Shown in pieces: positions 16,042-25,484 of a stretch of 64,000 nucleotides of DNA; position 1 is the stretch's first letter, and every line of letters starts with the position of its first letter. The notes beneath the pieces are model-generated. The model ran no database searches. It was not told the origin of the DNA and saw nothing but the letters and a program-made list of their open reading frames with translations. A program made the position numbers and the translations under genes. The DNA comes from Bacteroidia bacterium (lineage in GTDB: Bacteria; Bacteroidota; Bacteroidia; JADZBD01), in the NCBI GenBank assembly GCA_020852255.1, contig JADZBD010000023.1, positions 30,988 through 94,987 of the forward strand, in the 5' to 3' direction.

Positions 16042-17157
16042 CTATTCCATAATGATCAGAGAACGGTTTGCGTTCGTTTGTGTAGCGGCATTGATGTGGA
16101 TCGTATTAGCTACCAGCGACTGGTAATTCCAGTCAATAGAGATGGTAACCGGAACACTGGGCGTTACACTTAAGGGTACAAAAAAGGAACCCGCCCATGC
16201 ATTACATGAACCATCCCAGTCATCATATTCGCCCACAATTGGCGCGCAGCCTTTGCCATTCTGAGGTGTTCCATTCACAAGCAGGCGAAAAATACAGAAT
16301 TGCCCGGGGCTGACGGTTCCGGAATAAGTTCCTGAAGCTGAGAATGAAACAAATACAACCGGCTTGGTGGGAGTGAAGGTGATTGTCATTTGGGAAAGTG
16401 CAGCTGCCCCGGAATTCGCTGCCCTGTTCACGTCTGTTGTTCCGGCTGCATAGTAGAAGTTAGCAACCCCCGTAGGTCCTGTCGGCCCTGTAGCTCCATT
16501 AGCACCGGTAGGTCCCGTTGGCCCGATGGGTCCCTGTGGTCCTTGAGCTCCCTGTGGACCCTGAGGTCCTGTTGGTCCTTGTGCACCGGTAGGTCCCGTT
16601 GGGCCGATAGGTCCCTGAGGTCCTGTTGGTCCTTGTGCACCGGTAGGTCCCGTTGGGCCGATAGGTCCCTGAGGTCCTGTTGGTCCTTGTGCACCGGTAG
16701 GCCCAGTTGGTCCGATGGGTCCCTGAGGTCCTGTTGCTCCGGTAGGTCCTTGGGCTCCGGTTGCTCCCTGAGGTCCCGTGGCTCCTGTTGCACCATTGGC
16801 ACCCGTTGGGCCTGTAGGTCCCTGTGCTCCTGTGGCTCCATTCGGACCGGTAGGACCGGTTGGTCCTGTGGCTCCGTTTCCTCCGGCCCGGCACAAATTC
16901 ACCCATTGTCCGGGAACGGTCTGATAGAACATGTAACAATTGGTATCCGTATCAAATACGATCAGAGAATTGGCAGGGGTTGTAATCGCCAGACGCTGCA
17001 CCGCTGTCATCCGCGGTATAAGAAGTCCTTTGTTGCTGGAAAGAATTTCAAGAATGGCCGTCGCATCCGGTGTGTTTGTGCCTATTCCTACGTTGTCTTG
17101 TGAAAATGATCCCAGACTAATCGTCAGGAATGCTAAAGAGAGAAGTAGTTTGAACAT
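16042..17157 (-). CDS. Collagen-like Gly-X-Y repeat surface protein
   Basis: A 371-residue protein in four parts: a signal peptide ([20 protein letters not shown]); an N-terminal domain of the kind found in Bacteroidota fibre proteins ([48 protein letters not shown]); an uninterrupted Gly-X-Y tract of about 45 triplets dominated by GPTGPTG, GPIGPTG and GAQGPTG units; and a ~140-residue C-terminal globular domain that could be a jelly-roll trimerisation head. A triple-helical fibre is expected. Proline is in the X position and Thr/Gln in Y, as in other bacterial collagens that lack hydroxyproline. No T9SS sorting domain is visible. The start was placed at 17157 because the upstream extension precedes the signal peptide and crosses a promoter box. 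Confidence 0.88.
   Translation of the reverse strand: MFKLLLSLAFLTISLGSFSQDNVGIGTNTPDATAILEILSSNKGLLIPRMTAVQRLAITTPANSLIVFDTDTNCYMFYQTVPGQWVNLCRAGGNGATGPTGPTGPNGATGAQGPTGPTGANGATGATGPQGATGAQGPTGATGPQGPIGPTGPTGAQGPTGPQGPIGPTGPTGAQGPTGPQGPIGPTGPTGAQGPTGPQGPQGAQGPQGPIGPTGPTGANGATGPTGPTGVANFYYAAGTTDVNRAANSGAAALSQMTITFTPTKPVVFVSFSASGTYSGTVSPGQFCIFRLLVNGTPQNGKGCAPIVGEYDDWDGSCNAWAGSFFVPLSVTPSVPVTISIDWNYQSLVANTIHINAATQTNANRSLIIME
16565..16726 (-). repeat. Three 54-bp tandem repeats in collagen tract
   Basis: Three direct copies of a 54-bp unit encode an 18-residue block of six Gly-X-Y triplets ([18 protein letters not shown]). Copies 1 and 2 (16565-16618, 16619-16672) appear identical base for base, and copy 3 differs at only a few positions. 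Identity at synonymous sites points to recent duplication or slippage and makes tract length likely to vary between strains. Confidence 0.9.
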
Positions 17158-17179
17158 GCTAGAACGTGTTAAAGACCCG

Positions 17180-17187
17180 CAAATATA
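17180..17187 (-). promoter_or_regulatory. TATATTTG -7 box upstream of collagen-like gene
   Basis: On the minus strand this reads TATATTTG, a perfect TAnnTTTG element, 22 nt upstream of the ATG at 17157. It supports both the chosen start and independent transcription of the collagen-like gene from the T9SS gene at 17231. Confidence 0.5.
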
Positions 17188-17230
17188 ATTAAAAGACCTG
17201 AATAATTTCGTCTCAGGAGTCATCCGTCCG

Positions 17231-20200
17231 TCAGCGAATCACACTAACATGACCAACGTACTGATGCAGAAGTTTGAAATTATCCTTAAGTACTACCTTC
17301 CAAACGTAAACGTCCTCTTGCACTATTGAACTACCGGTATTGTCTACCCGCCCGTTCCATCCCAGCGTAGGATTCGTGGTGTTAAAAATCAGATTTCCCC
17401 AACGGTCGTAAATATATAGTTCATAGGATGTGTTATCCCAGTGAACGCCTTCCGGCAACCAAACATCATTGTAGCCATCATTGTTGGGCGTAAAAGCATT
17501 GGGTGCGTAAAAAGTAAAGTCGGGTTTGATCTCCACCACTTGCGTAATGCTGTCCAGGCAACCCTCCGGACTGGTAACAACCAGCGTTACCTGGTAGAAA
17601 CCGCTGTCTGTGTAGGTATAGGATGGATTCTGACTTGTGGAAGTGCCATTAACCTGATCAAAAGGATTCAGTGTCCAGAACCATGTGTTTGCATTGATCG
17701 AAAGGTCCGTAAAGAACACCTGAGAATTGAGTACTGTAGCGTTGGTTGGACTCCAGCTGAAATTCGCCACAGGATTTGAGAACACAGTGACCATGCCGTT
17801 CGTTGTTGCACTGGCAGTACAGCCGTTTGCGTCAGTTACTGTTAAAGTGACATCATAGGTGCCCGCAGAGTTAAAGCAGATCGGTCCGGGATTCTGTCCA
17901 GTGGCGGTGGAAGGTGTACCACCCTGGAAAGACCAGTTGAAGCTGGTACCTGTACTGGTGCTGCTAAAGCTTGTACAGAACGCGGGGCTTTCGCATCCGG
18001 AAGGATCAGGGGTACTCATATTTACAGTCGGTGGTGTATTTACCGTAATAGTTACCGTGCCGGTTGCGGATGGTGTTGTGCAATTGTCTGTAACAGTCAC
18101 GGTGTAGGTAGTGGTGATGGTAGGACATGCCTGAACAGAATTCCCGTTCATATTTCCGGGCATCCAGGTGTAAGTGTATGGTCCACCGTTTCCGCCCATT
18201 CCAAGTGCGTTAAGGGTGGTACAGGCACCCGGACAGACACTTGCCGCTACCGAACTGGCGTTTACTGAGAGTGGCGGTCGGACCGTTACTGTAACCGTAG
18301 TTGTTACGGTACAATTATTCGCGTCGGTAACAAGAACGGTGTAGGTTGTGGTTGCGGTAGGACAAACATTTACAGATGTTCCCTGCTGGTTCACCGGCTG
18401 CCAGTCAATGACAGGAACTCCGGTACCTCCTGCAACAGTTGCGGTAAGCGTGGTACAGGCTCCTGCGCAAATGGTGACAGAGGGAATGTTTGCAATCGTC
18501 AGCTGCGGAGGCTGAGTAATTGTAACAATAGCGGTATCTGTACAACCGTTCGCATCGGTAACCAAAACGGTATAAGTACCTGCGCAAAGTCCGGAAGCAC
18601 TGGCCAGAGTTCCGCCAGAAGGAGACCACATGTAATTGAAAGGACCTGTTCCGCCCACAACGGCACATGTAGCCGCTCCGTCACAATAACCAAAGCAGGT
18701 GACCACGTTGAAGTTAGAAATCGAAACCTGAACGCCGGCGTTGTTCGCAACGTTTACACAGGCAGAATCAGTGCAGCCATTTGCATCCGTAACGATCACG
18801 CAATAGGTTCCGGAATTAATGTTATTTACAGTGGAGGTGGTATAACCGCCGGGGGTCCATGCATAAGAGTATGGTCCTACTCCGCCACTGGCGATAACAT
18901 TCATGCTTCCGTCGGGCTGACCGCAGTTCGAAGGAGTGGAACTGATGACCAGGTTGATCGCAGAGGGAGAGGAGACGATTGCGGTGTCGGTGGCGGTGCA
19001 TCCCCAGGCATCGGTTACGGTAACAGTATATGTACCCTGGCAGAGGCCGGTTATGTTTGCACCGGTGGCCGCATTGGACCAGGTGTAACTAAAAGGACCA
19101 TTACCGCCTGCAACGATGGTTGTGGCCTGGCCGGTGCAGTTACCATTACACAAAGTTGGGAAGCCGGCAGTGGTGAGCGTTAATTGGTTTCCGACAAAAA
19201 CAGTTACCTGGTCAGTGCCCGTACATCCGTTGGCATCTGTCACAGTAACCGTATAAGTAGTGGTTACAGTTGGATTTGCAGTTGGGTTGGCAATATTAGG
19301 GTTGCTCAATCCGGTGGTGGGAGTCCATAGATACTGCACACCGCCTGAAGCATTGAGAATGGTGCTGCCGTTATAACAAATGGTATCATCAGGTCCCGCA
19401 TTCGCATTCTGCAGGGAAGTAATATTTATTGTTACTGTTGCCGTACCTGAACATACTCCGTCGGATACTGTCACTGTATAGGTAGTGGTGACGGTGGGCG
19501 TAGCAATGGGATTGGCAATGTTGGGGTTATTTAAGAAAGTTGCAGGCGACCAGCTGTATGAAATCGCTCCTACGGCTGAGGCGTTCAGCTGCACCTGCTG
19601 CCCGGAGCAGATGGTGGTAGATGCCGGGTTCACGTTCACCGCCAGAGTGTTCACATTAACGGTAACCTGGTCGGTCACGGTTACTGTGGAATTATTACAG
19701 TTAGTATGGGTAACCACTGCAGTATAGGTAGTAGTTACCGTCGGGCAAACGTTAATGGTTAGTCCTGTACCGATCAGGGTGGGGCCATTATACCAGGATA
19801 CGGTATAAGTGGCAGCTCCGGCAGGGGTGTATCGCCTTCCTTCGTTGTTGGCAGTCCACTGGGTCGGGCTGTTTCTTCCGGGAACAACAGTTGCCAGCGT
19901 TCCGGCAGCGTTATGTAATCCCTGTATGGCTTTTCCACCATTCCATCCGGCACAAAGTGGTTTTACGTTTAAAAAATTATCAATGATGTTGGTTGTTTCA
20001 TAGAGTACAATCTGCTGCGTAGCCGGTGTTCCGCAGGAATACATTGGAACCTGGTACCAGGATACCACCAAACGGCGGCAAGGTGTGGCCCCATAAACCT
20101 GGTAGCGAACCTGTCCTCCAACACCCGGATTTATATCCTGCCAGGGCCCCATGATACAATTTCTCGGCGATGAACCTGAAGCATCAGGAATTGGATTCGT

Positions 20201-20557
20201 GATCACCCAGGTGGAGGTGGTGGCACTGAATCCTACCCACCCATTGGAGCCAATAACAAAAGTGTTGTAAACCGTACCGTAATAACAGAAAGGAAAGGGC
20301 AAGGGTATTAAACCGGTCTGGGAATCATCCGTAAGGGCCACTGCGGTACCCACGTTGAAGGGGTCCGGGGCGTAGGGTATGATTGCCTGCGTATAGCTGG
20401 TGGTTTGATTACTGGGAACCGGAGTTGCGGTTAACGTAGTGCAGTTTGGAGCACAAATCGTTACATCCGGTCCTGCATTCACGGTAACACATGTTTGTGC
20501 TACACCCAAAGAGGAATAAAGTAGCACAACAGAAAGAACAATCAGGGGCCTTAACAT
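17231..20557 (-). CDS. Large T9SS type B sorted adhesin-like protein
   Basis: A 1108-residue secreted protein. A signal peptide ([21 protein letters not shown]) is followed by the first of several Ig-like domains. Inserted after this is a ~180-residue domain (about 55-235) with [20 protein letters not shown] and a Trp-rich GFS strand, resembling nidogen-like or similar beta domains. A long series of Ig-like and SprB-type repeats of ~75-90 residues follows ([11 protein letters not shown] and [12 protein letters not shown] are recurrent), with paired CxxxC-type cysteines. A PKD domain lies near residue 895. The last ~90 residues are the gliding-motility-associated type B sorting domain ([30 protein letters not shown]). 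It is expected on the cell surface after T9SS export; adhesion is inferred from the architecture only. Confidence 0.9.
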   Translation of the reverse strand: MLRPLIVLSVVLLYSSLGVAQTCVTVNAGPDVTICAPNCTTLTATPVPSNQTTSYTQAIIPYAPDPFNVGTAVALTDDSQTGLIPLPFPFCYYGTVYNTFVIGSNGWVGFSATTSTWVITNPIPDASGSSPRNCIMGPWQDINPGVGGQVRYQVYGATPCRRLVVSWYQVPMYSCGTPATQQIVLYETTNIIDNFLNVKPLCAGWNGGKAIQGLHNAAGTLATVVPGRNSPTQWTANNEGRRYTPAGAATYTVSWYNGPTLIGTGLTINVCPTVTTTYTAVVTHTNCNNSTVTVTDQVTVNVNTLAVNVNPASTTICSGQQVQLNASAVGAISYSWSPATFLNNPNIANPIATPTVTTTYTVTVSDGVCSGTATVTINITSLQNANAGPDDTICYNGSTILNASGGVQYLWTPTTGLSNPNIANPTANPTVTTTYTVTVTDANGCTGTDQVTVFVGNQLTLTTAGFPTLCNGNCTGQATTIVAGGNGPFSYTWSNAATGANITGLCQGTYTVTVTDAWGCTATDTAIVSSPSAINLVISSTPSNCGQPDGSMNVIASGGVGPYSYAWTPGGYTTSTVNNINSGTYCVIVTDANGCTDSACVNVANNAGVQVSISNFNVVTCFGYCDGAATCAVVGGTGPFNYMWSPSGGTLASASGLCAGTYTVLVTDANGCTDTAIVTITQPPQLTIANIPSVTICAGACTTLTATVAGGTGVPVIDWQPVNQQGTSVNVCPTATTTYTVLVTDANNCTVTTTVTVTVRPPLSVNASSVAASVCPGACTTLNALGMGGNGGPYTYTWMPGNMNGNSVQACPTITTTYTVTVTDNCTTPSATGTVTITVNTPPTVNMSTPDPSGCESPAFCTSFSSTSTGTSFNWSFQGGTPSTATGQNPGPICFNSAGTYDVTLTVTDANGCTASATTNGMVTVFSNPVANFSWSPTNATVLNSQVFFTDLSINANTWFWTLNPFDQVNGTSTSQNPSYTYTDSGFYQVTLVVTSPEGCLDSITQVVEIKPDFTFYAPNAFTPNNDGYNDVWLPEGVHWDNTSYELYIYDRWGNLIFNTTNPTLGWNGRVDNTGSSIVQEDVYVWKVVLKDNFKLLHQYVGHVSVIR

Positions 20558-20707
20558 TTCTTCTTTTTCTTAACTTAGCAAACGTGTTTCTCCTATAAGA
20601 CCCTAATAATCAATACAAAGTTGCATATTTATTCTGAAATAAGGTGCTTCGGCAAAGACATTTATTTCTTCGACTGAATCATGTTTTTTAACGATTAAAG
20701 ACCAAAA

Positions 20708-20938
20708 ATGATTACAGCGATCAGGGATTGGTTTGAGGTGCATGCCTTCGGGGTATGTACCTGGTTGGGAGGAAAACTGGGGATCCGGACCACCCGGATC
20801 AGGATGTATTTTATATATCTCACGTTTTTTACAGTGGGTTCGCCCATCCTTATCTACTTCATGCTTGCCTTTTTATTGGAACACCGGGAGTATTTTCGTC
20901 CCCTGCGTACCCGGCGCAAAACAGTTTGGGATATTTAA
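20708..20938 (+). CDS. PspC domain protein
   Basis: A 76-residue protein with a PspC-type domain. An amphipathic N terminus (WFEVHAFGVCTWLGGKLGI) is followed by the conserved RTTRIRMYFIYLTF junction, then one hydrophobic segment (VGSPILIYFMLAFLL), and a basic tail. PspC proteins are small inner-membrane components of envelope-stress responses, but in Bacteroidota many stand-alone copies lack any psp operon, as here. It lies 9 bp upstream of the K+ channel-like gene and probably shares its transcript. Confidence 0.85.
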   Translation: MITAIRDWFEVHAFGVCTWLGGKLGIRTTRIRMYFIYLTFFTVGSPILIYFMLAFLLEHREYFRPLRTRRKTVWDI

Positions 20939-20947
20939 ACCCTGTCC

Positions 20948-21961
20948 TTGACCAAGAGCCTCAAACATTTTCACAAGTTTTATATTGCTGTCGGGCTGCT
21001 ATTGCTGATTGTGGTTATCGGCATTTCAGGATACATGATCATTGAGGATTTCTCCTTCCTGGATGCTCTTTATATGACAATCATTACAGTGGCTACAGTT
21101 GGTTTCCGGGAGGTCCATCCGTTGGGCGATGGGGGAATGATTTTCACGGTGATTCTCATCATCATAAGTTTTGGTACATTCGCCTATGCCATTACTTCGC
21201 TGACAACGTATGTAATGGATGGAGAGTTCAACAGGTATTTTCAGGAAAGGAAAATGAGTAAAGCCATAGATGCTCTGGAGGGTCATGTGATTATTTGTGG
21301 TTACGGCCGTAACGGCCGCCAGGCAGCACATGTATTAAAAAAGCACGACAAGCGATTTGTTGTGATTGAGAGCAAGAAGGAGTTAACGGAATCACTGACC
21401 CACCGGTATACTGATCTGGTAATTTGCGAGGATGCCACCAAAGATGAAACGCTGGAGAAAGCCGGAATCCGCAAAGCAAGCGCACTCATTACCACCTTGC
21501 CCATGGATGCGGATAATCTGTTCATTGTTTTATCTGCACGGGCGCTGAATCAGGGGTTGTGTATTATCAGCAGGGCGTCGGATGACAATTCTGATAAAAA
21601 ACTGAAGACGGCTGGCGCGAACAATGTGATCATGCCGGACAGAATAGGCGGCGCACACATGGCCTCCCTTGTGCTTAAACCGGACGTTATTGAGTTTATT
21701 GATGTGATCACAGGTCAGGGGGGCGATACCATCAACCTCGAGGAAATTACATTTGATAACCTGCCGGAGCATTTACGCAATCACAGCATTAAGGATCTGG
21801 AAGTACGCAACCGCTCAGGTGCGAATATCATTGGCTTCAAGACGGGCTCAGGCGACTATGTCATTAATCCCTCAGCCGAAACAAAGATTATCCCCGGTGC
21901 TAAATTGTTTGTCCTCGGAACTTCGGAGCAGATCAGGAAGCTGAGAGAAATTCTTTCCTGA
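20948..21961 (+). CDS. Two-helix K+ channel with RCK (TrkA) domains; altered filter
   Basis: A 337-residue protein with the layout of prokaryotic Ca2+/nucleotide-gated K+ channels. TM1 spans ~12-32, a pore helix and filter ~38-55, and TM2 ~64-88 (MIFTVILIIISFGTFAYAI). A Rossmann RCK-N domain starts at GHVIICGYGRNGRQ (~111) and a TrkA-C/RCK-C domain covers ~245-337. The selectivity filter reads TVGFR (residues 50-54) where classical channels have TVGYG or TVGFG, so the second filter glycine is Arg54. The start is TTG at 20948, needed to include TM1; no ATG precedes it. It is 9 bp after the pspC-like stop and 2 bp before the next gene. It could be a channel of altered selectivity or a non-conducting sensor. 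Confidence 0.85.
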   Translation: MTKSLKHFHKFYIAVGLLLLIVVIGISGYMIIEDFSFLDALYMTIITVATVGFREVHPLGDGGMIFTVILIIISFGTFAYAITSLTTYVMDGEFNRYFQERKMSKAIDALEGHVIICGYGRNGRQAAHVLKKHDKRFVVIESKKELTESLTHRYTDLVICEDATKDETLEKAGIRKASALITTLPMDADNLFIVLSARALNQGLCIISRASDDNSDKKLKTAGANNVIMPDRIGGAHMASLVLKPDVIEFIDVITGQGGDTINLEEITFDNLPEHLRNHSIKDLEVRNRSGANIIGFKTGSGDYVINPSAETKIIPGAKLFVLGTSEQIRKLREILS

Positions 21962-21963
21962 GT

Positions 21964-22896
21964 ATGCTGCATGGCAAGAGGGTGCTGATTACCGGATCAA
22001 ACGGGCTGCTGGGTCAAAAGCTGGTCTATCGTTTGCTTGACGAAGGGCATAAGAACATTCATGCATGTGCACGTGGTGAAAACAGGTTACTGAGAACCGG
22101 GGGGTACGAGTTTCATTCCCTGGATATCGGAAATGCTAAAGAAGTGATGAATGCCTTTAGCAGTGTTTTGCCGGATGTAGTCATCAATACGGCCGCAATG
22201 ACGAATGTGGATGCCTGCGAAACAGAGAAGGAGGCCTGCGACTACGCTAATGTTACTGGTGTGGAGAACCAGCTGATGGCCCTTTCGGCTCTGCGCGGAT
22301 CGCATCCGGGGTATGAGCCGCACTATATTCATCTTTCCACTGATTTTGTTTTCGATGGTGCAGCCGGACCTTACAGCGAGGAGGATTCACCGAACCCCTT
22401 GTCCTATTACGCTCTTTCTAAATGGAAGGCGGAACAGCTGATCAGTACCAGCGGCGTCAGATGGGCCATTGCCCGAACCATTATCATTTACGGTGTAACG
22501 GATAATATGAGCCGCAGTAATGTGGTGCTATGGGCGAAACAATCGCTCTCCGCAGGACAAACCATCCGTGTAGTTGATGATCAGTTTCGGTCACCAACAT
22601 TGGCGGAGGATCTGGCGGAGGGATGTTTGCTTATCGCAGAAAAGGGCGCCACTGGCATCTATCACCTATCAGGTCCGGATACCATGAGTATTCTGGAACT
22701 GGTACAAAAGGTAGCCGATTTCTGGAAGCTGGACCGCCGCCTTATTCAGCCTGTTCAGACTGCATTACTAAATCAGCCTGCGATACGTCCGCCACGAACC
22801 GGTTTTATTCTTGATAAAGCGCGGAAAGAACTCGGGTACTCGCCCCGGACATTCGAGGAGGGTCTGCAGGTGGTGGATCAACAGCTTTCCATTTAA
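21964..22896 (+). CDS. RmlD-like NAD(P)-dependent sugar reductase (SDR family)
   Basis: A 310-residue extended short-chain dehydrogenase of the RmlD/dTDP-4-dehydrorhamnose-reductase group. The nucleotide-binding motif is ITGSNGLLGQ near the N terminus. NTAAMTNVDACE, the catalytic segment HLSTDFVFDG and the YYALSKWKAE (Tyr-x3-Lys) active site follow. The final third carries the family's RSPTLAEDLAEG block. RmlD reduces dTDP-4-keto-rhamnose to dTDP-rhamnose, but no rmlABC genes lie nearby, so the substrate may be another nucleotide sugar. It starts 2 bp after the channel gene. It is convergent with DUF1501 at 22905, with 8 bp between stops and no clear terminator. Confidence 0.85.
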   Translation: MLHGKRVLITGSNGLLGQKLVYRLLDEGHKNIHACARGENRLLRTGGYEFHSLDIGNAKEVMNAFSSVLPDVVINTAAMTNVDACETEKEACDYANVTGVENQLMALSALRGSHPGYEPHYIHLSTDFVFDGAAGPYSEEDSPNPLSYYALSKWKAEQLISTSGVRWAIARTIIIYGVTDNMSRSNVVLWAKQSLSAGQTIRVVDDQFRSPTLAEDLAEGCLLIAEKGATGIYHLSGPDTMSILELVQKVADFWKLDRRLIQPVQTALLNQPAIRPPRTGFILDKARKELGYSPRTFEEGLQVVDQQLSI

Positions 22897-22904
22897 CAGC
22901 TGGC

Positions 22905-24089
22905 TCAGACAAAACCCGGATCTTCAAAATCGCGGTACAAGATTTTTTTGCTTTCCGCCCCCAGCCAACGTTCCAGAATTCCGGCGTAAATACATCTGAA
23001 GTCCATCCGGAATTTAAGATCTCCTCCATCGTCAAGATTTTTCAGGTCCGGACCTTCGTTGAGTATTCCTTTTTTTCGAAGTGCCCCTCCCAGCAATAAA
23101 ACGTTTCCGGCTGTGCCGTGGTCCGTTCCTCCGCTGGCATTTGCTGCCACCCTTCTTCCGAATTCAGAGAAGATCATGATAAGGGTATCTTTCCAGCGGT
23201 TCTGACTGCGCAAATCTTTGATGAATGCCTGCAGTGCCTCGTCCAGTTGTCCGAGAAGCCGTGCATGTGTACCTGCCTGTGAAACATGTGTATCATAACC
23301 GGTCTGGGCTACATAATAAACAGCCGTTTCAAGTCCTGAACCAATGAACATAGAAGTACTTTTCAACTGTTTCCCCAGCGGCGTGGCAGGATATTCGGCT
23401 TTGACTTGATGCAATTTTGTTTTCTCCTGAATATACTGCGCTGAAGCGGCTGTTTCGGTCAATGTACGGTAGAGGTAAAATAGATTTTGCTGTTGTTCAT
23501 TCTCATGATCCTGAGACAGAGAGGCAAAGAGATCTTCTGTGGTCATCAGATAAAATTGTTTCGGGTCTGTGAGCGCAATCGCTTTTCTGGTTTCGCCTTT
23601 CACGGCCAGCGAAAGACTGGAATCCGTTTCTATGATATCATGTGCTGTTTTTCCGTTCTGGTCCAGGTATCTCCCGAGCCAGCCGGTACTTAGGAACTCC
23701 GAGGCATCCGATGCGGAGTGCCATATATCTGTAGACCGGAAGTGGGAGCGGTCGGGATTAGGATATCCTACGTTATTCACGATGGTCAAATCTCCGCTGC
23801 GGAAACATTCCTGCAAAAACTTCAGTGAGGGGTGAAGAGCAAGTTCATCCGTGAGAGGTAACACCTCTTTTTCCGGAAGCGCCAGCTTCTTCCTCAGTTT
23901 ATAATACAGGTCATTCTTGTACGGTATTACGGTGTTCAGCCCGTCATTCCCTCCTGAAAGCTGGATCACCACCAGTTTTTTTCCGGCAGACATTTCCGGA
24001 AGCAGGCGGCTTCCTGCCTTGAGAAAATCCGGAGTCATTACAAGTCCGGTGGCCAGGGCGGAAGCCCGTATGAAGTCGCGTCTTTTCAT
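22905..24089 (-). CDS. DUF1501 family secreted protein
   Basis: A 394-residue protein starting MKRRDFIRASALATGLVM, a Tat-like signal of the kind typical of DUF1501 proteins (basic residues, then a moderately hydrophobic stretch). The conserved LVVIQLSGGNDGLNTVIPY block follows, and later YDTHVSQAGTHARLLGQLDE and IMIFSEFGRRVAANASGGTDHGTAG, the family's metal-binding-like sulfatase-fold remnants. The function is unproven. Genes of this family are usually paired with DUF1800, as here: the DUF1800 gene is directly upstream with the stop and start codons abutting. Confidence 0.9.
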   Translation of the reverse strand: MKRRDFIRASALATGLVMTPDFLKAGSRLLPEMSAGKKLVVIQLSGGNDGLNTVIPYKNDLYYKLRKKLALPEKEVLPLTDELALHPSLKFLQECFRSGDLTIVNNVGYPNPDRSHFRSTDIWHSASDASEFLSTGWLGRYLDQNGKTAHDIIETDSSLSLAVKGETRKAIALTDPKQFYLMTTEDLFASLSQDHENEQQQNLFYLYRTLTETAASAQYIQEKTKLHQVKAEYPATPLGKQLKSTSMFIGSGLETAVYYVAQTGYDTHVSQAGTHARLLGQLDEALQAFIKDLRSQNRWKDTLIMIFSEFGRRVAANASGGTDHGTAGNVLLLGGALRKKGILNEGPDLKNLDDGGDLKFRMDFRCIYAGILERWLGAESKKILYRDFEDPGFV

Positions 24090-25478
24090 TTAGCCAAGTT
24101 GAAATTCAGGAAAAGATAACAGCACAATGGCCTGCCCTTTGTAATCCCGTTCCCGTATACTGTACATAATCTCTTTGGCCGTGGTGCTTTGGATCTCTCC
24201 AATGATGTGATCGGCATGGGCGATTAGATTCGTCCCCGGAAAATCGAGCTGAAAGGCCTCCCAGTTGGCTTTCGCTCCAAATTTCCGGCGGATCCGCGCT
24301 TTCACTTTTTCCGGCAGTGTGTTTTCTGCGTCATCTTTCTCGTCATTCCATTCGATTTCACCGCTGTTCAGCAACAGAGAGGCCAGTCGCATACGGGTCA
24401 TCAGCCGGGAACTGTCGATCCAATGTTTTCCTCCCGGCCAGCCCGCTACATTTGGCGGATAGAAAAGCACCTGTCCGAGCATGTGCTGAATCAGTAGCAT
24501 TGTTTTATCATCCTCATAGGTGATTTTGAATTTCCGGTGAAGATTAACAAGAATCTCAACGGGAGAGCGTATCAGCGCACAATAATGAACAGAATTAAAA
24601 AACCATTCGGCACGAAACAGGAAGCGAAACAGGGTGTCTATATTGTAATCGGAGTTGAAGAAAACCTCCGCCATTTCGGAAATTCTGCTGTTGTCCGGCG
24701 TTTCATTTACAAAATGACGATATATTTTCCCACAGATAAACTGGGCGGTTTCTTTCCGGGAAAGAAGGATGTTGATAATGTCATCGCCGGACCAGTTTCC
24801 CTTTTTTTCCATGAATTCCTTTTCACCCTCATCGTGCCATTCCTGACTCACCGTAAACGTTCCTTCTCCGGATAGGGTGTGTCCTGTAAAGGCGCGGGCG
24901 GCTTCGCGTACGTCTTTTTCCGAATAATTTCCACGGCCAATTGTAAAAAGCTCCATCAGTTCCCGGGCAAAATTTTCATTGGGATGATCCTTCCGGTTCT
25001 GCCGGTTATTCAGAAAGTCCAGCATGGCAGGCTCCCGGGACAGGGCGATAACCATTTCGCGAAAGCTTCCCAGTGCATGCTTGCGCAGCGTATTGATATA
25101 CGAGAGAACGAAGGCGGGATGATTATGGCGGCAGGCAAAATGCCCGTGCCAGAAAAGGGCCACTTTCTCTCGAAACATCGCTTCGTCCTTTTCCATCCGA
25201 CGGATCCACGATATATTCAGCTTACTGATCTTGTCTCTGCTGGTTTCCCGGTATTGCTTGCGGACAGATTTTGACATTTTCTTCAGTTCCGACAGGGTTG
25301 GATCAGGGGAAGAAAGAACCAGCGGCTCGTAGTTTGCGTGAAGGGTGAATAAATCATTAACCAACCCATCCATGTTTAATCCATCCCCGTATTTTTTGCA
25401 AAAAGGTACTGTAACCCCGAATCCTGCACGGTTCATGAGGTGAAGTAATTTTCCCAGCGAGCTGCCTTTTTTGTTCAT
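24090..25478 (-). CDS. DUF1800 family protein
   Basis: A 462-residue protein with the DUF1800 signatures: LLHLMNRAGFGVT at the N terminus, VALFWHGHFACRHNHP (~108-123), NENFARELMELFTIG (~167-181), and the late LGQVLFYPPNVAGWPGGKHWID segment. The molecular function of the family is unknown. Its regular partner, DUF1501, follows immediately on the same strand. No obvious signal peptide is visible, unlike the partner. The two probably form one transcript that may also include the signalling genes upstream (6 bp gap to 25485). Confidence 0.9.
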   Translation of the reverse strand: MNKKGSSLGKLLHLMNRAGFGVTVPFCKKYGDGLNMDGLVNDLFTLHANYEPLVLSSPDPTLSELKKMSKSVRKQYRETSRDKISKLNISWIRRMEKDEAMFREKVALFWHGHFACRHNHPAFVLSYINTLRKHALGSFREMVIALSREPAMLDFLNNRQNRKDHPNENFARELMELFTIGRGNYSEKDVREAARAFTGHTLSGEGTFTVSQEWHDEGEKEFMEKKGNWSGDDIINILLSRKETAQFICGKIYRHFVNETPDNSRISEMAEVFFNSDYNIDTLFRFLFRAEWFFNSVHYCALIRSPVEILVNLHRKFKITYEDDKTMLLIQHMLGQVLFYPPNVAGWPGGKHWIDSSRLMTRMRLASLLLNSGEIEWNDEKDDAENTLPEKVKARIRRKFGAKANWEAFQLDFPGTNLIAHADHIIGEIQSTTAKEIMYSIRERDYKGQAIVLLSFPEFQLG

Positions 25479-25484
25479 TCCCTG

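Noticed and set aside
16565..16726. Possible CRISPR-like direct repeats
   Set aside because: The units abut with no spacers and encode in-frame Gly-X-Y triplets; this is a coding tandem repeat.
16390..17103. Long open frames on the plus strand and other minus-strand frames across the first collagen gene
   Set aside because: GC-rich triplet repeats suppress stops in all frames. Only the Gly-X-Y frame has a signal peptide and flanking domains.
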